DNA of 64,000 nt, from contig NZ_BMVE01000013.1 in assembly GCF_014650555.1 (NCBI RefSeq), positions 124,001-188,000 on the forward strand. Direction: 5' to 3'. Source of the stretch: Streptomyces goshikiensis. GTDB lineage: Bacteria; Actinomycetota; Actinomycetes; Streptomycetales; Streptomycetaceae. Positions 8,411 to 17,247 of this stretch are shown piece after piece; positions within the stretch are counted from its first letter, which is position 1; each line of letters opens with the position of its first letter. Under the pieces are notes generated by a model, which ran no database searches, had not been told where the DNA came from, and worked only from the letters and a program-made list of their open reading frames with translations. A program made the position numbers and the translations under genes.

Positions 8411-9268
8411 ATGCATTCCGATATCGCGTCGGCCGGGACTGCCCGGCCCGCCACGCCCTCCGCACCGACCTGGGACCCCCAGCAGTACCTCCGGCACGCC
8501 GGGCACCGCACGCGCCCCTTCCTCGACCTGCTGACCCGGATACCCGAGCTCCCCACCGCCGCCCCGCGGATCGCCGACCTCGGCTGCGGCCCCGGCAACG
8601 TCACCGCGCTCCTCGCCGACCGCTGGCCCCGGGCCCGCATCACCGGCTACGACCTCTCCCGGGAGATGCTCCACCGCGCCACCGAGGAGTACGCGGGCCC
8701 CACCGCCGGCGGCGGCAGCCTCGACTTCCGCCGCGCGGACCTCGGCGGCTGGCTCCCCGAGGAGCCCTACGACCTGATCGTCTCCAACGCCGCCCTCCAG
8801 TGGGTGCCCAGCCACCCCGGCTCCTTCGCCCCCTGGATCAACGGCCTGCGCCCCGGCGGGACCTTCGCGTTCCAGATCCCCGCCAACTTCACCGCGCCCA
8901 GCCACGCGCTGCTCGCCGGACTCTGCGAGGCCCCGCGCTGGCGGTCCCGCCTCGCCGGCCACGGCGCGCGCTATGTCCACATCCTCGAACCCGCCGAGTA
9001 CCTGGCCCGGTTCACCGAGCTGGGCTGCGCCGCCGACATCTGGGAGACCACGTACCACCAGCTGCTCTCCGGGCCCGACCCCGTGCTCGACTGGGTCAAG
9101 GGAACCGCGCTGCGGCCGGTGCTCACCGCGCTGGGGGACGACCGCGGGGCCGTGGACGAGTTCCTCGGCGAATACCGGGACCTGCTGCGCGAGGCGTACC
9201 CGCAGGGACCCCGCGGCACCGTGTTCCCGTTCCGCCGGGTCTTCGCCGTCGCCCGCAGGGAGGTCTGA
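8411..9268 (+). CDS. tam: Trans-aconitate 2-methyltransferase
   Basis: The 285-residue cytoplasmic SAM-dependent methyltransferase esterifies trans-aconitate, a spontaneous inhibitory isomer of the TCA intermediate cis-aconitate. The diagnostic N-terminus WDPQQYLRHAGHRTRPF matches the Tam family. SAM motif I is DLGCGPGN (56-63), followed by ITGYDLS (acidic ribose-binding loop) and SNAALQWVP. The ATG at 8411 follows GGGAGGC. It is divergent from the MarR gene and followed 2 bases later by a glyoxalase-fold gene with its own GGGAGG site, so the two are co-transcribed. Control by the MarR protein through the palindromes at 8273-8329 is inferred from position. Confidence 0.9.
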   Translation: MHSDIASAGTARPATPSAPTWDPQQYLRHAGHRTRPFLDLLTRIPELPTAAPRIADLGCGPGNVTALLADRWPRARITGYDLSREMLHRATEEYAGPTAGGGSLDFRRADLGGWLPEEPYDLIVSNAALQWVPSHPGSFAPWINGLRPGGTFAFQIPANFTAPSHALLAGLCEAPRWRSRLAGHGARYVHILEPAEYLARFTELGCAADIWETTYHQLLSGPDPVLDWVKGTALRPVLTALGDDRGAVDEFLGEYRDLLREAYPQGPRGTVFPFRRVFAVARREV

Positions 9269-9270
9269 GC

Positions 9271-9651
9271 GTGCTCGCCGCCGTCGACCACGTGCAGCTC
9301 TCCGCGCCGCCCGGATCGGAGGACCGGCTGCGCGCGTACTACCAGGACGTACTGGGCATGACGGAGGTCCCCAAGCCTCCCGTACTGGCGGCCCGCGGTG
9401 GCTGCTGGTTCGAAGCCGGGCCGGTGCGGTTGCACCTGGGCGTGGAGGAGGACTTCCGGCCCGCCCGCAAGGCGCACCCCGGGCTGCGGGTGACGGGCAT
9501 CGCGGCGTACGCGCGCAGGCTGGAGGAGCGCGGCGCGAAGGTGGTGTGGGACGAAGATCTGCCCGGGCACCGCCGCTTCTACTCCGAGGACCCGGTGGGC
9601 AACCGGCTGGAGTTCCTGGAGCCGTTGGCCGGCCGAGGCCGCCGGGGGTGA
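9271..9651 (+). CDS. VOC (glyoxalase/bleomycin-resistance fold) protein
   Basis: This small 126-residue protein has one vicinal-oxygen-chelate fold: VDHVQLSAPPGSEDRLRAYY at the start, a central RLHLGVEEDF strand and GNRLEFLEP at the end, which together supply candidate metal ligands (His near residue 7 and the terminal Glu). The family includes isomerases, dioxygenases and binding proteins; no substrate can be read from the sequence. It starts with GTG 2 bases after tam, so a role alongside tam is likely but unproven. A perfect-type bidirectional terminator follows. Confidence 0.85.
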   Translation: MLAAVDHVQLSAPPGSEDRLRAYYQDVLGMTEVPKPPVLAARGGCWFEAGPVRLHLGVEEDFRPARKAHPGLRVTGIAAYARRLEERGAKVVWDEDLPGHRRFYSEDPVGNRLEFLEPLAGRGRRG

Positions 9652-9653
9652 AC

Positions 9654-9695
9654 GACGGCGCCCCGCCACCGGAAATCCGGTGACGGGGCGCCGTC
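9654..9695. terminator. Bidirectional terminator between VOC and FG-GAP genes
   Basis: A 19-bp stem with one mismatch (9654-9672 with 9677-9695) and an AAAT loop separates two convergent genes. Confidence 0.85.
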
Positions 9696-9717
9696 GTGCC
9701 GTGCGGTGCGGGAGCGC

Positions 9718-11490
9718 TTAGAAGAGCTCGCCGTAGGTGTTCCAGCCGCCGCCGACGGTGCCGCGGCCCGAGAACGTGCTCAGACCCTGCAGACCGGTGG
9801 AGGCGTAGCGGTACGCGGTGCCGGAAGAGTCGACGCCCAGCAGGTCGCCGCGGCCGTCACCGGTGATGTCGCCGACGGCGACCAGCTTGTTGAAGCTGTT
9901 GAAGCCGCCGGTGCCGATCTTCACGCGGTCGCCGAGCGGGGCCGAGCCGGAGCCGGTGCCCGGGTAGACCCACAGGGCGCCGCCGTCGGAGTCGCGGGCC
10001 ACCAGGTCCGCGCGGCCGTCACCGGTGATGTCACCGGCGCCGAGGAGCTTGTTGTAGCCGCCCCAGCCGCCGCCGACGCGGACGCGGTCCGCGAAGTGCT
10101 GGCTGTCGCCGACGCTCTTGTAGAGCCACAGGACGTTCGACTTGTCCAGGGCGAGCAGGTCGCCGTAGCCGTCGTTGTTCAGGTCGCCCACGCCGAGCAG
10201 GGACTTGTAGATGCCCCAGCCGCCGCCGACCTCGCCCTTCGGGCCGTACAGCACGCCGTCGTAGGTCAGCAGCAGGTCACCGCGGTTCTCGACCGTCAGC
10301 GAGGACGTGAGGGCCAGACCGAACTCGGACGGGTAGTCGCCGGCCGCGCCGATCGTGAAGCGGTCGGCGAAGTTGCCGTTCTGCTTGCCGACGTACCCGT
10401 ACAGGGAGCTGCCGCTGCGGCCGATGACCTCGGACTTGCCGTGGGCGGGGATGCCGCCCTGGCCGGCCATGAGGTTGGTGAACTCCCAGTTGGGACCGTA
10501 CTGGTGGCGGTCGCTGAGCAGGCCGTTGCCCGTCGCCGCGTAGATGTACGCGGTGCCGGACAGCTCGCGGCCCAGCACCCAGGTGCCGCCGGTCTTGTCG
10601 ACGATCAGGCTGACCTGGTTGTAGACCGTCCAGCCGGAGCCGTTCTTCACGCCGTCGGCGAAGGCGCCGTTGGCGCTGCCGGTGCCGGTGTAGAGGAACA
10701 TCTCGCCGCTGGGGGTGGTGGCCAGCAGGTCCGCCTTGCCGTCGGCGTTGAAGTCGCCGCCGCCGAGGATCTGGTCGAACTTGCCCCAGCCGCCGCCGAC
10801 CTGGATCCGGTCGCCGTAGGGGGTGTCCGACCCGGCCCGGCCGTTGCCCGGGTACAGGTAGAGCACGCCGGTGTAGCTGCGGGCCAGCAGGTCGGCGTTG
10901 CCGTCGCCGGTCAGGTCGCCGGCGTTGACGATCTTGTTGTACGCGTTCCAGCCCCCGCTGGACCACGTGACACCGCCGGTGCCGACCGTGGATCCGGCCT
11001 CGACCATGGACAGGCGCCCGGTGGTCGACAGCGTCAGCAGCTCCGGGTAGCCGTTGTGGTTGAGGTCGCCCGCCGGGATGAGGTCCTTGAAGTCCTCGTC
11101 GTAGTTGGCCTTCTGGATGTAGAACGGCTCGTCGGCCGCCGTCGGGTTGGTCGACTTCTTGAGGAAGTGCTCCCCGCTGAGCGTGCGGTACAGGAGGTCG
11201 TCCTCGCCGTCCTGGTCCACGTCGAACCGGGCCGCGAAGGCACTGCCGACCGTGGCCGTGGCCGGGGCGTCGGCGCCGCGCTGCAGCTTCTGCTTGCTGC
11301 TGGGCTTCGACGCGGCCGGCGGCGCGGTCTTCAGCTGCGCACCGTGGCCGCGCATGTCGACCTTCGGCAGCGGGCGCTCGGCCGGAGCCTTCGGCGAGCC
11401 GTCAGCCGAGGCGGGGCCGGCCAGGAGCATGCCGGCCGCGAGGGCGACGGCGGTGGAGGCCGCGAGACGGCCGGAGCGCTTGGGGCGCAT
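9718..11490 (-). CDS. Secreted FG-GAP/VCBS-repeat protein
   Basis: The 590-residue exported protein begins with a signal peptide (RPKR, then a hydrophobic AASTAVALAAGMLLAGPASA stretch) and a basic/Pro-rich segment, then about ten FG-GAP-type repeats. At least six of these carry intact calcium-binding loops of the form D-x-[TN]-G-D-G-x-[AG]-D-L, for example DLTGDGNADLL, DFNADGKADLL and DITGDGRADLV. The repeats should form an integrin-like beta-propeller outside the cell. The last half shows the most regular repeats. The start is ambiguous: ATG 11490 gives a clean signal peptide, but a TTG nine bases upstream is better spaced from GGGAGA. No enzymatic domain is seen; ligand binding is inferred. 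Confidence 0.87.
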   Translation of the reverse strand: MRPKRSGRLAASTAVALAAGMLLAGPASADGSPKAPAERPLPKVDMRGHGAQLKTAPPAASKPSSKQKLQRGADAPATATVGSAFAARFDVDQDGEDDLLYRTLSGEHFLKKSTNPTAADEPFYIQKANYDEDFKDLIPAGDLNHNGYPELLTLSTTGRLSMVEAGSTVGTGGVTWSSGGWNAYNKIVNAGDLTGDGNADLLARSYTGVLYLYPGNGRAGSDTPYGDRIQVGGGWGKFDQILGGGDFNADGKADLLATTPSGEMFLYTGTGSANGAFADGVKNGSGWTVYNQVSLIVDKTGGTWVLGRELSGTAYIYAATGNGLLSDRHQYGPNWEFTNLMAGQGGIPAHGKSEVIGRSGSSLYGYVGKQNGNFADRFTIGAAGDYPSEFGLALTSSLTVENRGDLLLTYDGVLYGPKGEVGGGWGIYKSLLGVGDLNNDGYGDLLALDKSNVLWLYKSVGDSQHFADRVRVGGGWGGYNKLLGAGDITGDGRADLVARDSDGGALWVYPGTGSGSAPLGDRVKIGTGGFNSFNKLVAVGDITGDGRGDLLGVDSSGTAYRYASTGLQGLSTFSGRGTVGGGWNTYGELF

Positions 11491-11694
11491 GAAAGACAAG
11501 AGGTCTCCCTGTTGAAAAAAGCAGGCGAAACCGGGTTGAAGGCACTCGCGCAGGGCGCGCTGAAGCGCAGCACATTGCACAGAGGTTTGCCATTACCCCC
11601 CCGGGAAGTAACTGAAGAGTACCTCCGGGACGGGAGAGTCAGTAGTGATTTCCCGGGGAATTTTGATCACGTTCAGAATCTGTCTCCGGACGTG

Positions 11695-11726
11695 ACGGTG
11701 CCCGGGTCGCAAGACCCGGGCACCGT
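11695..11726 (-). terminator. Terminator of the desaturase-TetR operon
   Basis: A perfect 14-bp stem (11695-11708 with 11713-11726) is closed by a GCAA tetraloop, 18 bases beyond the TetR stop. Confidence 0.82.
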
Positions 11727-11744
11727 AGGGATCCGGCCGCGCCC

Positions 11745-12419
11745 TCAGCTCTTGCGGCGGCCCACCAGCTGCGGCTTCGCCTCCAGGCCGTCCAGCCCGT
11801 GCCAGGCAAGATTCACCAGGTGCGCGGCCACCTCCGCCTTCTTCGGGCGGCGCGTTTCCAGCCACCACTGACCCGTCAGCGCCACCATCCCCACCAGCGC
11901 CTGCGCGTACAGCGGGGCGAGCTTCGGATCGAAGCCCCGGTTCTTGAACTCCATCCCGAGGATGTCCTCGACCTGCGTGGCGATGTCGCTGATCAGCGAG
12001 GCGAACGTGCCCGTCGACTGGGCCACCGGCGAGTCCCGGACCAGGATCCGGAATCCGTCCGTATAGCTCTCGATGTAATCCAGCAGCGCGAAAGCCGCCT
12101 GCTCCAGCAGCTCCCGCGGATGGCCCGCCGTCAGCGCGCCCGTCACCCCGTCGAGCAGCTGGCGCATCTCCCGGTCCACGACGACCGCGTACAGGCCCTC
12201 CTTGCCGCCGAAGTGCTCGTACACCACCGGCTTGGACACCCCGGCCTTCGCCGCGATCTCCTCCACCGAAGTGCCCTCGAAGCCCTTCTCCGCGAACAGG
12301 GCCCGGCCGATGTCCAACAGCTGCTGGCGCCGCTCGGCACCCGTCATCCGGACCCGGCGGCCGCGCCGGGGCTTGTCACTGCTGGAACTGCTGCCGTCGA
12401 TCGCCACGTCCCCCATCAT
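11745..12419 (-). CDS. TetR/AcrR-family regulator linked to the desaturase
   Basis: The 224-residue regulator has an N-terminal Ser-rich and basic stretch, then a TetR HTH (about 33-80) with IGRALFAEKGFEGTSVEEIAAKAGVSKPVVYEHFGGKEGLYA, quoted here only as family landmarks around GTSVEEIA and VVYEHF. A helical ligand-binding domain follows. Its ATG overlaps the stop of the desaturase gene by four bases (ATGA), so it is translationally coupled to it. This suggests feedback control of fatty-acid unsaturation; the tandem palindromes at 13448-13477 upstream of the desaturase are the likely target. The effector, probably an acyl-CoA, is inference. Confidence 0.88.
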   Translation of the reverse strand: MMGDVAIDGSSSSSDKPRRGRRVRMTGAERRQQLLDIGRALFAEKGFEGTSVEEIAAKAGVSKPVVYEHFGGKEGLYAVVVDREMRQLLDGVTGALTAGHPRELLEQAAFALLDYIESYTDGFRILVRDSPVAQSTGTFASLISDIATQVEDILGMEFKNRGFDPKLAPLYAQALVGMVALTGQWWLETRRPKKAEVAAHLVNLAWHGLDGLEAKPQLVGRRKS

Positions 12420-13399
12420 GCCGCGTTCGATGTCTTTTCCTTGCGCCGGGCGTCGATGCGGGACTCCGAAGGCCACCGCACGTCCGACGCCCACCCCAGC
12501 TGTTCGAACCAGCGGATCAGCCGAGCGCTGGAGTCCACCTGGCCGCGCAGCACGCCGTGCCGCGCCGACGTCGGATCCGCGTGGTGCAGGTTGTGCCAGG
12601 ACTCCCCGCACGACAGCACCGCCAGCCACCACACGTTGCCACTGCGGTCACGCGACTTGAACGGCCGCTTGCCCACCGCGTGACAGATCGAGTTGATCGA
12701 CCACGTCACGTGGTGCAGCAGCGCCACCCGCACCAGCGAGCCCCAGAAGAACGCCGTGAACGCCCCCCACCAGGACATCGTCACCAGACCGCCCACCAGC
12801 GGAGGGATCGCCAGCGAGAGCATCGTCCAGTAGACGAAGTCCCGCGAGATCCGCCGCAGCGCCGGGTCCTTGACCAGATCGGGCGCGTACTTCTGCTGGT
12901 CGGTCTGCTCCTCGTCGAACAGCCAGCCGATGTGCGCCCACCACAGGCCCTTCATCAGGGCCGGCACCGTCTCGCCGAACCGCCACGGCGAATGCGGGTC
13001 GCCCTCGTGGTCGGAGTACTTGTGGTGCTTGCGGTGGTCGGCCACCCAGCGCACCACCGGACCCTCCACCGCCAGCGACCCCATGACCGCCAGCGCGATC
13101 CGCAGCGGCCGCTTCGCCTTGAAGGAACCGTGGGTGAAGTAACGGTGGAAGCCGATCGTGATCCCGTGGCAGGCCAGGAAGTACATGAACGTCATCAGAC
13201 CGACGTCCAGCCAGCTCACCCCCCAGCCCCAGGCCAGCGGGATCGCCGCCAGCAGCGCCACGAAGGGGACGGTGATGAACAGCAGCAGGGCGATCTGCTC
13301 GATGGAACGCTTCTTCTCGCCGCCGAGGGTCGCCGATGGCGCCCCGGTCGCATCGGAGGGCGCCGCTGCGTCCTCAATCAAGTCCGGGCTGACGGTCAT
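12416..13399 (-). CDS. Acyl-CoA (delta-9-type) fatty acid desaturase
   Basis: The 327-residue integral-membrane di-iron desaturase introduces double bonds into acyl chains. The three histidine boxes are intact: HRYFTH, HRKHH and HNLHH, with the extra His in LLHHVTW. Hydrophobic segments flank the boxes (around IALLLFITVPFVALLAAI and GLMTFMYFLACHG). The chosen ATG (13399) leaves a short polar N-terminus; earlier in-frame codons extend into non-coding sequence. The stop overlaps the TetR start. It is divergent from ppc across a 329-base gap that carries a tandem operator, so local repression by the TetR protein is likely. The electron donor is not encoded nearby. Confidence 0.92.
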   Translation of the reverse strand: MTVSPDLIEDAAAPSDATGAPSATLGGEKKRSIEQIALLLFITVPFVALLAAIPLAWGWGVSWLDVGLMTFMYFLACHGITIGFHRYFTHGSFKAKRPLRIALAVMGSLAVEGPVVRWVADHRKHHKYSDHEGDPHSPWRFGETVPALMKGLWWAHIGWLFDEEQTDQQKYAPDLVKDPALRRISRDFVYWTMLSLAIPPLVGGLVTMSWWGAFTAFFWGSLVRVALLHHVTWSINSICHAVGKRPFKSRDRSGNVWWLAVLSCGESWHNLHHADPTSARHGVLRGQVDSSARLIRWFEQLGWASDVRWPSESRIDARRKEKTSNAA

Positions 13400-13728
13400 G
13401 GGGCATCCCCTGGGGGGTGAGGAGTCGGCGGGTGCCCTGATCGCGGACCTACGGGTCCGTAACCTACGGCATCGTAAGTATGGCAAAGCCGGGCCCACGG
13501 GCAAGGGGAGCGCGGCCGACGATGACCACCCTTCGAGACGACCCCCCGGCAACCGGTCGCGATTGCGGGGTCACCGGGACGGTCCGCCTATCCTGTTCTC
13601 GTCGGACAGCGCGGTCCGCACGGGCAGCCCGAGCTGCGCATCAGGGTGGAGGTACCCCCAGGTACCGCCGCGCGCACCCCGGGACCCACCTCCCAGTAGC
13701 GCTCGAAACACTGCAAGGAGCCGCACCT
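13400..13728. other. Divergent desaturase / ppc control region
   Basis: No gene is seen in this 329-base gap. The desaturase-proximal part holds the tandem operator at 13448-13477. On the plus strand TATCCT (13589-13594) could be a -10 for ppc, with only a poorly spaced TTGCGG upstream of it. Confidence 0.5.
13448..13477. promoter_or_regulatory. Tandem TetR-type operator upstream of the desaturase
   Basis: Two directly abutting 15-bp copies, CCTACGGGTCCGTAA and CCTACGGCATCGTAA, each contain a palindrome: TACGG-GT-CCGTA is perfect, the other has one mismatch. They lie 50-80 bases upstream of the desaturase start, where the TetR protein encoded in the same operon would be expected to bind. Confidence 0.65.
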
Positions 13729-16491
13729 GTGAGCAGTGCTGACCAGGCCCCCTCCACCTCCGCCACGGCATCCGGCGCCGAAGCCGCGAACGCCGAGCTG
13801 CGCGCGGACATCCGCCGCCTCGGCGACCTCCTCGGTGAGACCCTCGTACGCCAGGAGGGCCAGGACCTCCTCGACCTCGTCGAACGCGTCCGCGCCCTCA
13901 CCCGCACCGACGGCATCGCGGCAGCCGAGCTGCTCGGCGACACCGATCTGGAGACCGCCGCCAAGCTGGTGCGCGCCTTCTCCACCTACTTCCACCTCGC
14001 CAACGTCACCGAGCAGGTGCACCGCGGCAAGGAGCTGCGCGCCCACCGCGCCGCCGAGGGCGGGCTCCTCGCCCGCACCGCCGACATGCTCAAGGACGCC
14101 GACCCCGAGCACCTGCGCCAGACGGTCAAGAACCTCAACGTCCGCCCCGTCTTCACCGCGCACCCCACCGAGGCGGCCCGCCGCAGCGTCCTCAACAAGC
14201 TGCGCCGCATCGCCGCCCTGCTGGAGGAGCCCGCCGCCGGCGCCGGCGAACGCCGCCGCCACGACCTGCGCCTCGCCGAGAACATCGACCTCGTCTGGCA
14301 GACCGACGAGCTCCGCGTCGTGCGCCCCGAGCCCGCCGACGAGGCCCGCAACGCCATCTACTACCTCGACGAGCTGCACGCCGGCGCCGTCGGGGACGTA
14401 CTGGAGGACCTCGCCGCAGAGCTCCAGCGCGTCGGCGTCGAGCTGCCCCCCGGCACCCGGCCCCTCACCTTCGGCACCTGGATCGGCGGCGACCGGGACG
14501 GCAACCCCAACGTCACCCCCGACGTCACCCGCGACGTGCTGATCCTCCAGCACGAGCACGGCATCACCGACGCCCTCGAACTCGTCGACTTCCTGCGCGG
14601 GCTGCTGTCGAACTCGATCCGCTACACCGGCGCCACCGAGGAACTCCTCGCCTCCCTCCAGGCCGACCTGGAGCGCCTCCCCGAGATCAGCCCGCGCTAC
14701 AAGCGGCTGAACGCCGAGGAGCCGTACCGCCTCAAGGCGACCTGCGTCCGCCAGAAGCTCGTCAACACCCGCGAACGCCTCGCCAAGGGCACCCCGCACG
14801 AGGAAGGCCGCGACTACCTCGGCACCGCCGAGCTCCTCACCGACCTCACCCTCATCCAGACCTCCCTGCGCGAACACCGCGGCGCCCTCTTCGCCGACGG
14901 CCGCATGGACCGCACCATCCGCACGCTGGCCGCCTTCGGCCTCCAGCTCGCCACCATGGACGTACGCGAACACGCCGACGCCCACCACCACGCCCTCGGC
15001 CAGCTCTTCGACCGGCTCGGCGAGGAGTCCTGGCGCTACGCGGACATGCCGCGCGACTACCGCGGCAAGCTCCTCGCCAAGGAACTGCGCTCCCGCCGCC
15101 CGCTGGCCCCCACCCCCGCGCCCCTCGACGCGGCCGGCCAGAAGACCCTCGGCGTCTTCTTCGCCATCAAGGACGCCTTCGAGAAGTTCGGCCCCGAGGT
15201 CATCGAGTCCTACATCATCTCGATGTGCCAGGGCGCCGACGACGTCTTCGCCGCCGCCGTCCTCGCCCGCGAGGCCGGCCTCCTCGACCTGCACGCCGGC
15301 TGGGCCAAGATCGGCATCGTCCCGCTCCTGGAGACCACCGACGAGCTGCGCGCCGCCGACGTCATCCTCGACGAGATGCTCGCCGACCCCTCCTACCGGC
15401 GCCTGGTCTCCCTGCGCGGCGACGTCCAGGAGGTCATGCTCGGCTACTCCGACTCCTCCAAGTTCGGCGGCATCACCACCAGCCAGTGGGAGATCCACCG
15501 CGCCCAGCGCCGGCTCCGCGACGTCGCCCACCGCTACGGCGTGCGGCTGCGCCTCTTCCACGGCCGCGGCGGCACCGTCGGCCGCGGCGGCGGCCCCTCG
15601 CACGACGCGATCCTCGCCCAGCCCTGGGGCACCCTCGAAGGCGAGATCAAGGTCACCGAACAGGGCGAGGTCATCTCCGACAAGTACCTCGTCCCCTCCC
15701 TCGCCCGCGAGAACCTCGAACTGACCGTCGCCGCCACCCTGCAGGCCTCCGCCCTGCACACCGCGCCGCGCCAGTCCGACGACGACCTCGCCCGCTGGGA
15801 CGCGGCCATGGACACCGTCTCCGACGCGGCCCACGGGGCCTACCGCGCGCTCGTCGAGGACCCGGACCTGCCCGCGTACTTCTTCGCCGCCACCCCCGTG
15901 GACCAGCTCGCCGACCTGCACCTCGGCTCCCGGCCCTCCCGCCGGCCCGACTCCGGCGCCGGGCTCGACGGCCTGCGCGCCATCCCGTGGGTGTTCGGCT
16001 GGACCCAGTCCCGCCAGATCGTTCCGGGCTGGTACGGCGTCGGCTCCGGCCTCAAGGCCCTGCGCGAGGCGGGCGGCGAGCACGCCCTCACCGAGATGGG
16101 AGAGCGGTGGCACTTCTTCCGCAACTTCCTCTCCAACGTCGAGATGACGCTCGCCAAGACCGACCTGCGCATCGCCCGCCACTACGTGGACACCCTCGTC
16201 CCCGACGAGCTCAAGCACGTCTTCGACCGCATCCAGGCCGAACACGAGCTCACCGTCCGCGAGGTCCTGCGCATCACCGGCGGCCGGCAGCTGCTCGACT
16301 CCAACCCGGTCCTCCAGCAGACCTTCGCCGTCCGCGACGCCTACCTCGACCCCATCTCCTACCTCCAGGTCTCCCTGCTGGCCCGCCAGCGCGCCGCCGC
16401 CGAACGCGGCGAGGAGGCCGACCCGCTGCTCGCCCGGGCGCTCCTGCTCACCGTCAACGGAGTCGCCGCCGGCCTGCGCAACACCGGCTGA
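13729..16491 (+). CDS. ppc: Phosphoenolpyruvate carboxylase
   Basis: The 920-residue cytoplasmic enzyme carboxylates phosphoenolpyruvate to oxaloacetate, refilling the TCA cycle. The catalytic His is in TAHPTEAARRS (His145). The second active-site loop LFHGRGGTVGRGGGP (His611) and the substrate segment GYSDSSKFGGITTSQW are intact. Length is normal for bacterial enzymes. The GTG at 13729 is set by AAGGAG nine bases upstream; the longer open frame before it is non-coding. It is divergent from the desaturase and convergent with pth, from which a perfect 18-bp hairpin separates it. Confidence 0.97.
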   Translation: MSSADQAPSTSATASGAEAANAELRADIRRLGDLLGETLVRQEGQDLLDLVERVRALTRTDGIAAAELLGDTDLETAAKLVRAFSTYFHLANVTEQVHRGKELRAHRAAEGGLLARTADMLKDADPEHLRQTVKNLNVRPVFTAHPTEAARRSVLNKLRRIAALLEEPAAGAGERRRHDLRLAENIDLVWQTDELRVVRPEPADEARNAIYYLDELHAGAVGDVLEDLAAELQRVGVELPPGTRPLTFGTWIGGDRDGNPNVTPDVTRDVLILQHEHGITDALELVDFLRGLLSNSIRYTGATEELLASLQADLERLPEISPRYKRLNAEEPYRLKATCVRQKLVNTRERLAKGTPHEEGRDYLGTAELLTDLTLIQTSLREHRGALFADGRMDRTIRTLAAFGLQLATMDVREHADAHHHALGQLFDRLGEESWRYADMPRDYRGKLLAKELRSRRPLAPTPAPLDAAGQKTLGVFFAIKDAFEKFGPEVIESYIISMCQGADDVFAAAVLAREAGLLDLHAGWAKIGIVPLLETTDELRAADVILDEMLADPSYRRLVSLRGDVQEVMLGYSDSSKFGGITTSQWEIHRAQRRLRDVAHRYGVRLRLFHGRGGTVGRGGGPSHDAILAQPWGTLEGEIKVTEQGEVISDKYLVPSLARENLELTVAATLQASALHTAPRQSDDDLARWDAAMDTVSDAAHGAYRALVEDPDLPAYFFAATPVDQLADLHLGSRPSRRPDSGAGLDGLRAIPWVFGWTQSRQIVPGWYGVGSGLKALREAGGEHALTEMGERWHFFRNFLSNVEMTLAKTDLRIARHYVDTLVPDELKHVFDRIQAEHELTVREVLRITGGRQLLDSNPVLQQTFAVRDAYLDPISYLQVSLLARQRAAAERGEEADPLLARALLLTVNGVAAGLRNTG

Positions 16492-16512
16492 CCGGCGCTC
16501 GGCGCCCCGTAC

Positions 16513-16551
16513 GCGAAGAAGCCCCCGCCGGTCCGGCGGGGGCTTCTTCGC
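16513..16551. terminator. Bidirectional terminator between ppc and pth
   Basis: A perfect 18-bp stem (16513-16530 with 16534-16551) has a 3-base loop, placed between convergent stops. Confidence 0.9.
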
Positions 16552-16564
16552 GTTGCGGGAACCG

Positions 16565-17155
16565 TCAGGAGTTGTAGGAGGACTGGGCGCGCTCCAGGCC
16601 CTCCGCGATCAGGCACTCCACGGCGTCGGCGGCGCGGTCCACGAACCAGTCCAGTTCCTTGCGCTCCGTGGACGAGAAGTCCTTCAGCACGAAGTCCGCG
16701 ACCTGCATGCGGCCGGGCGGGCGGCCGATGCCGCACCGCACCCGGTGGTAGTCCGGGCCCATCGACTTCGTCATCGACTTCAGGCCGTTGTGCCCGTTGT
16801 CCCCGCCGCCCAGCTTCAGCCGCAGCGTCGGGTAGTCGATGTCGAGCTCGTCGTGGATCGCGACGATCCGCTCCAGCGGCACCTTGTAGAAGTCGCGCAG
16901 CGCCGTCACCGGCCCGCCCGACAGGTTCATGAACGACATGGGCTTGGCCAGCACCACCCGGCGGTTCGCCGGTCCCGGAGGACCCATCCGGCCCTCGACC
17001 ACCTGCGCCCGTGCCTTGTGCGCCTTGAACTTCCCGCGCATCCGGTCCGCCAGCAGGTCCGCCACCATGAACCCGATGTTGTGGCGGTTGCCCGCGTACT
17101 CCGCGCCGGGATTGCCGAGGCCGACGATCAGCCAGGGCGCCGTGTCGTCCGACAT
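16565..17155 (-). CDS. pth: Peptidyl-tRNA hydrolase
   Basis: The 196-residue enzyme releases tRNA from prematurely dropped peptidyl-tRNA. It shows the family landmarks GLGNPGAEYAGNRHNIGF (catalytic His25 and nearby Asn), KPMSFMNLSGG, HDELD and GGGDNGHNGLKS. The ATG at 17155 follows AAGGAG. It is the last gene of the leftward set glmU-prs-rplY-pth. A hairpin at 17175-17213 sits between rplY and pth and may reduce read-through. Confidence 0.95.
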   Translation of the reverse strand: MSDDTAPWLIVGLGNPGAEYAGNRHNIGFMVADLLADRMRGKFKAHKARAQVVEGRMGPPGPANRRVVLAKPMSFMNLSGGPVTALRDFYKVPLERIVAIHDELDIDYPTLRLKLGGGDNGHNGLKSMTKSMGPDYHRVRCGIGRPPGRMQVADFVLKDFSSTERKELDWFVDRAADAVECLIAEGLERAQSSYNS

Positions 17156-17174
17156 CCGTGCTCCTTAACGAGGA

Positions 17175-17213
17175 CGACCGCCGTCCCGCTCCAGTGGAGC
17201 CGGACGGCGGTCG
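17175..17213 (-). terminator. Hairpin between rplY and pth
   Basis: A perfect 12-bp outer stem (17175-17186 with 17202-17213) encloses a second 5-bp stem (17188-17192 with 17196-17200). It lies between co-directional genes, so it may be a partial terminator. Confidence 0.6.
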
Positions 17214-17247
17214 GTCAGCAACTGCTGAGGGGGTGGAGGGGCGAGGC

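Noticed and set aside
9706..11871. Long plus-strand frame opposite the FG-GAP gene
   Set aside because: The minus strand has a signal peptide and calcium-binding repeats; the plus frame only reflects their complement.
13588..16245. 885-codon open frame antisense to ppc
   Set aside because: ppc has full catalytic motifs on the other strand; the antisense translation is low-complexity and matches no family.
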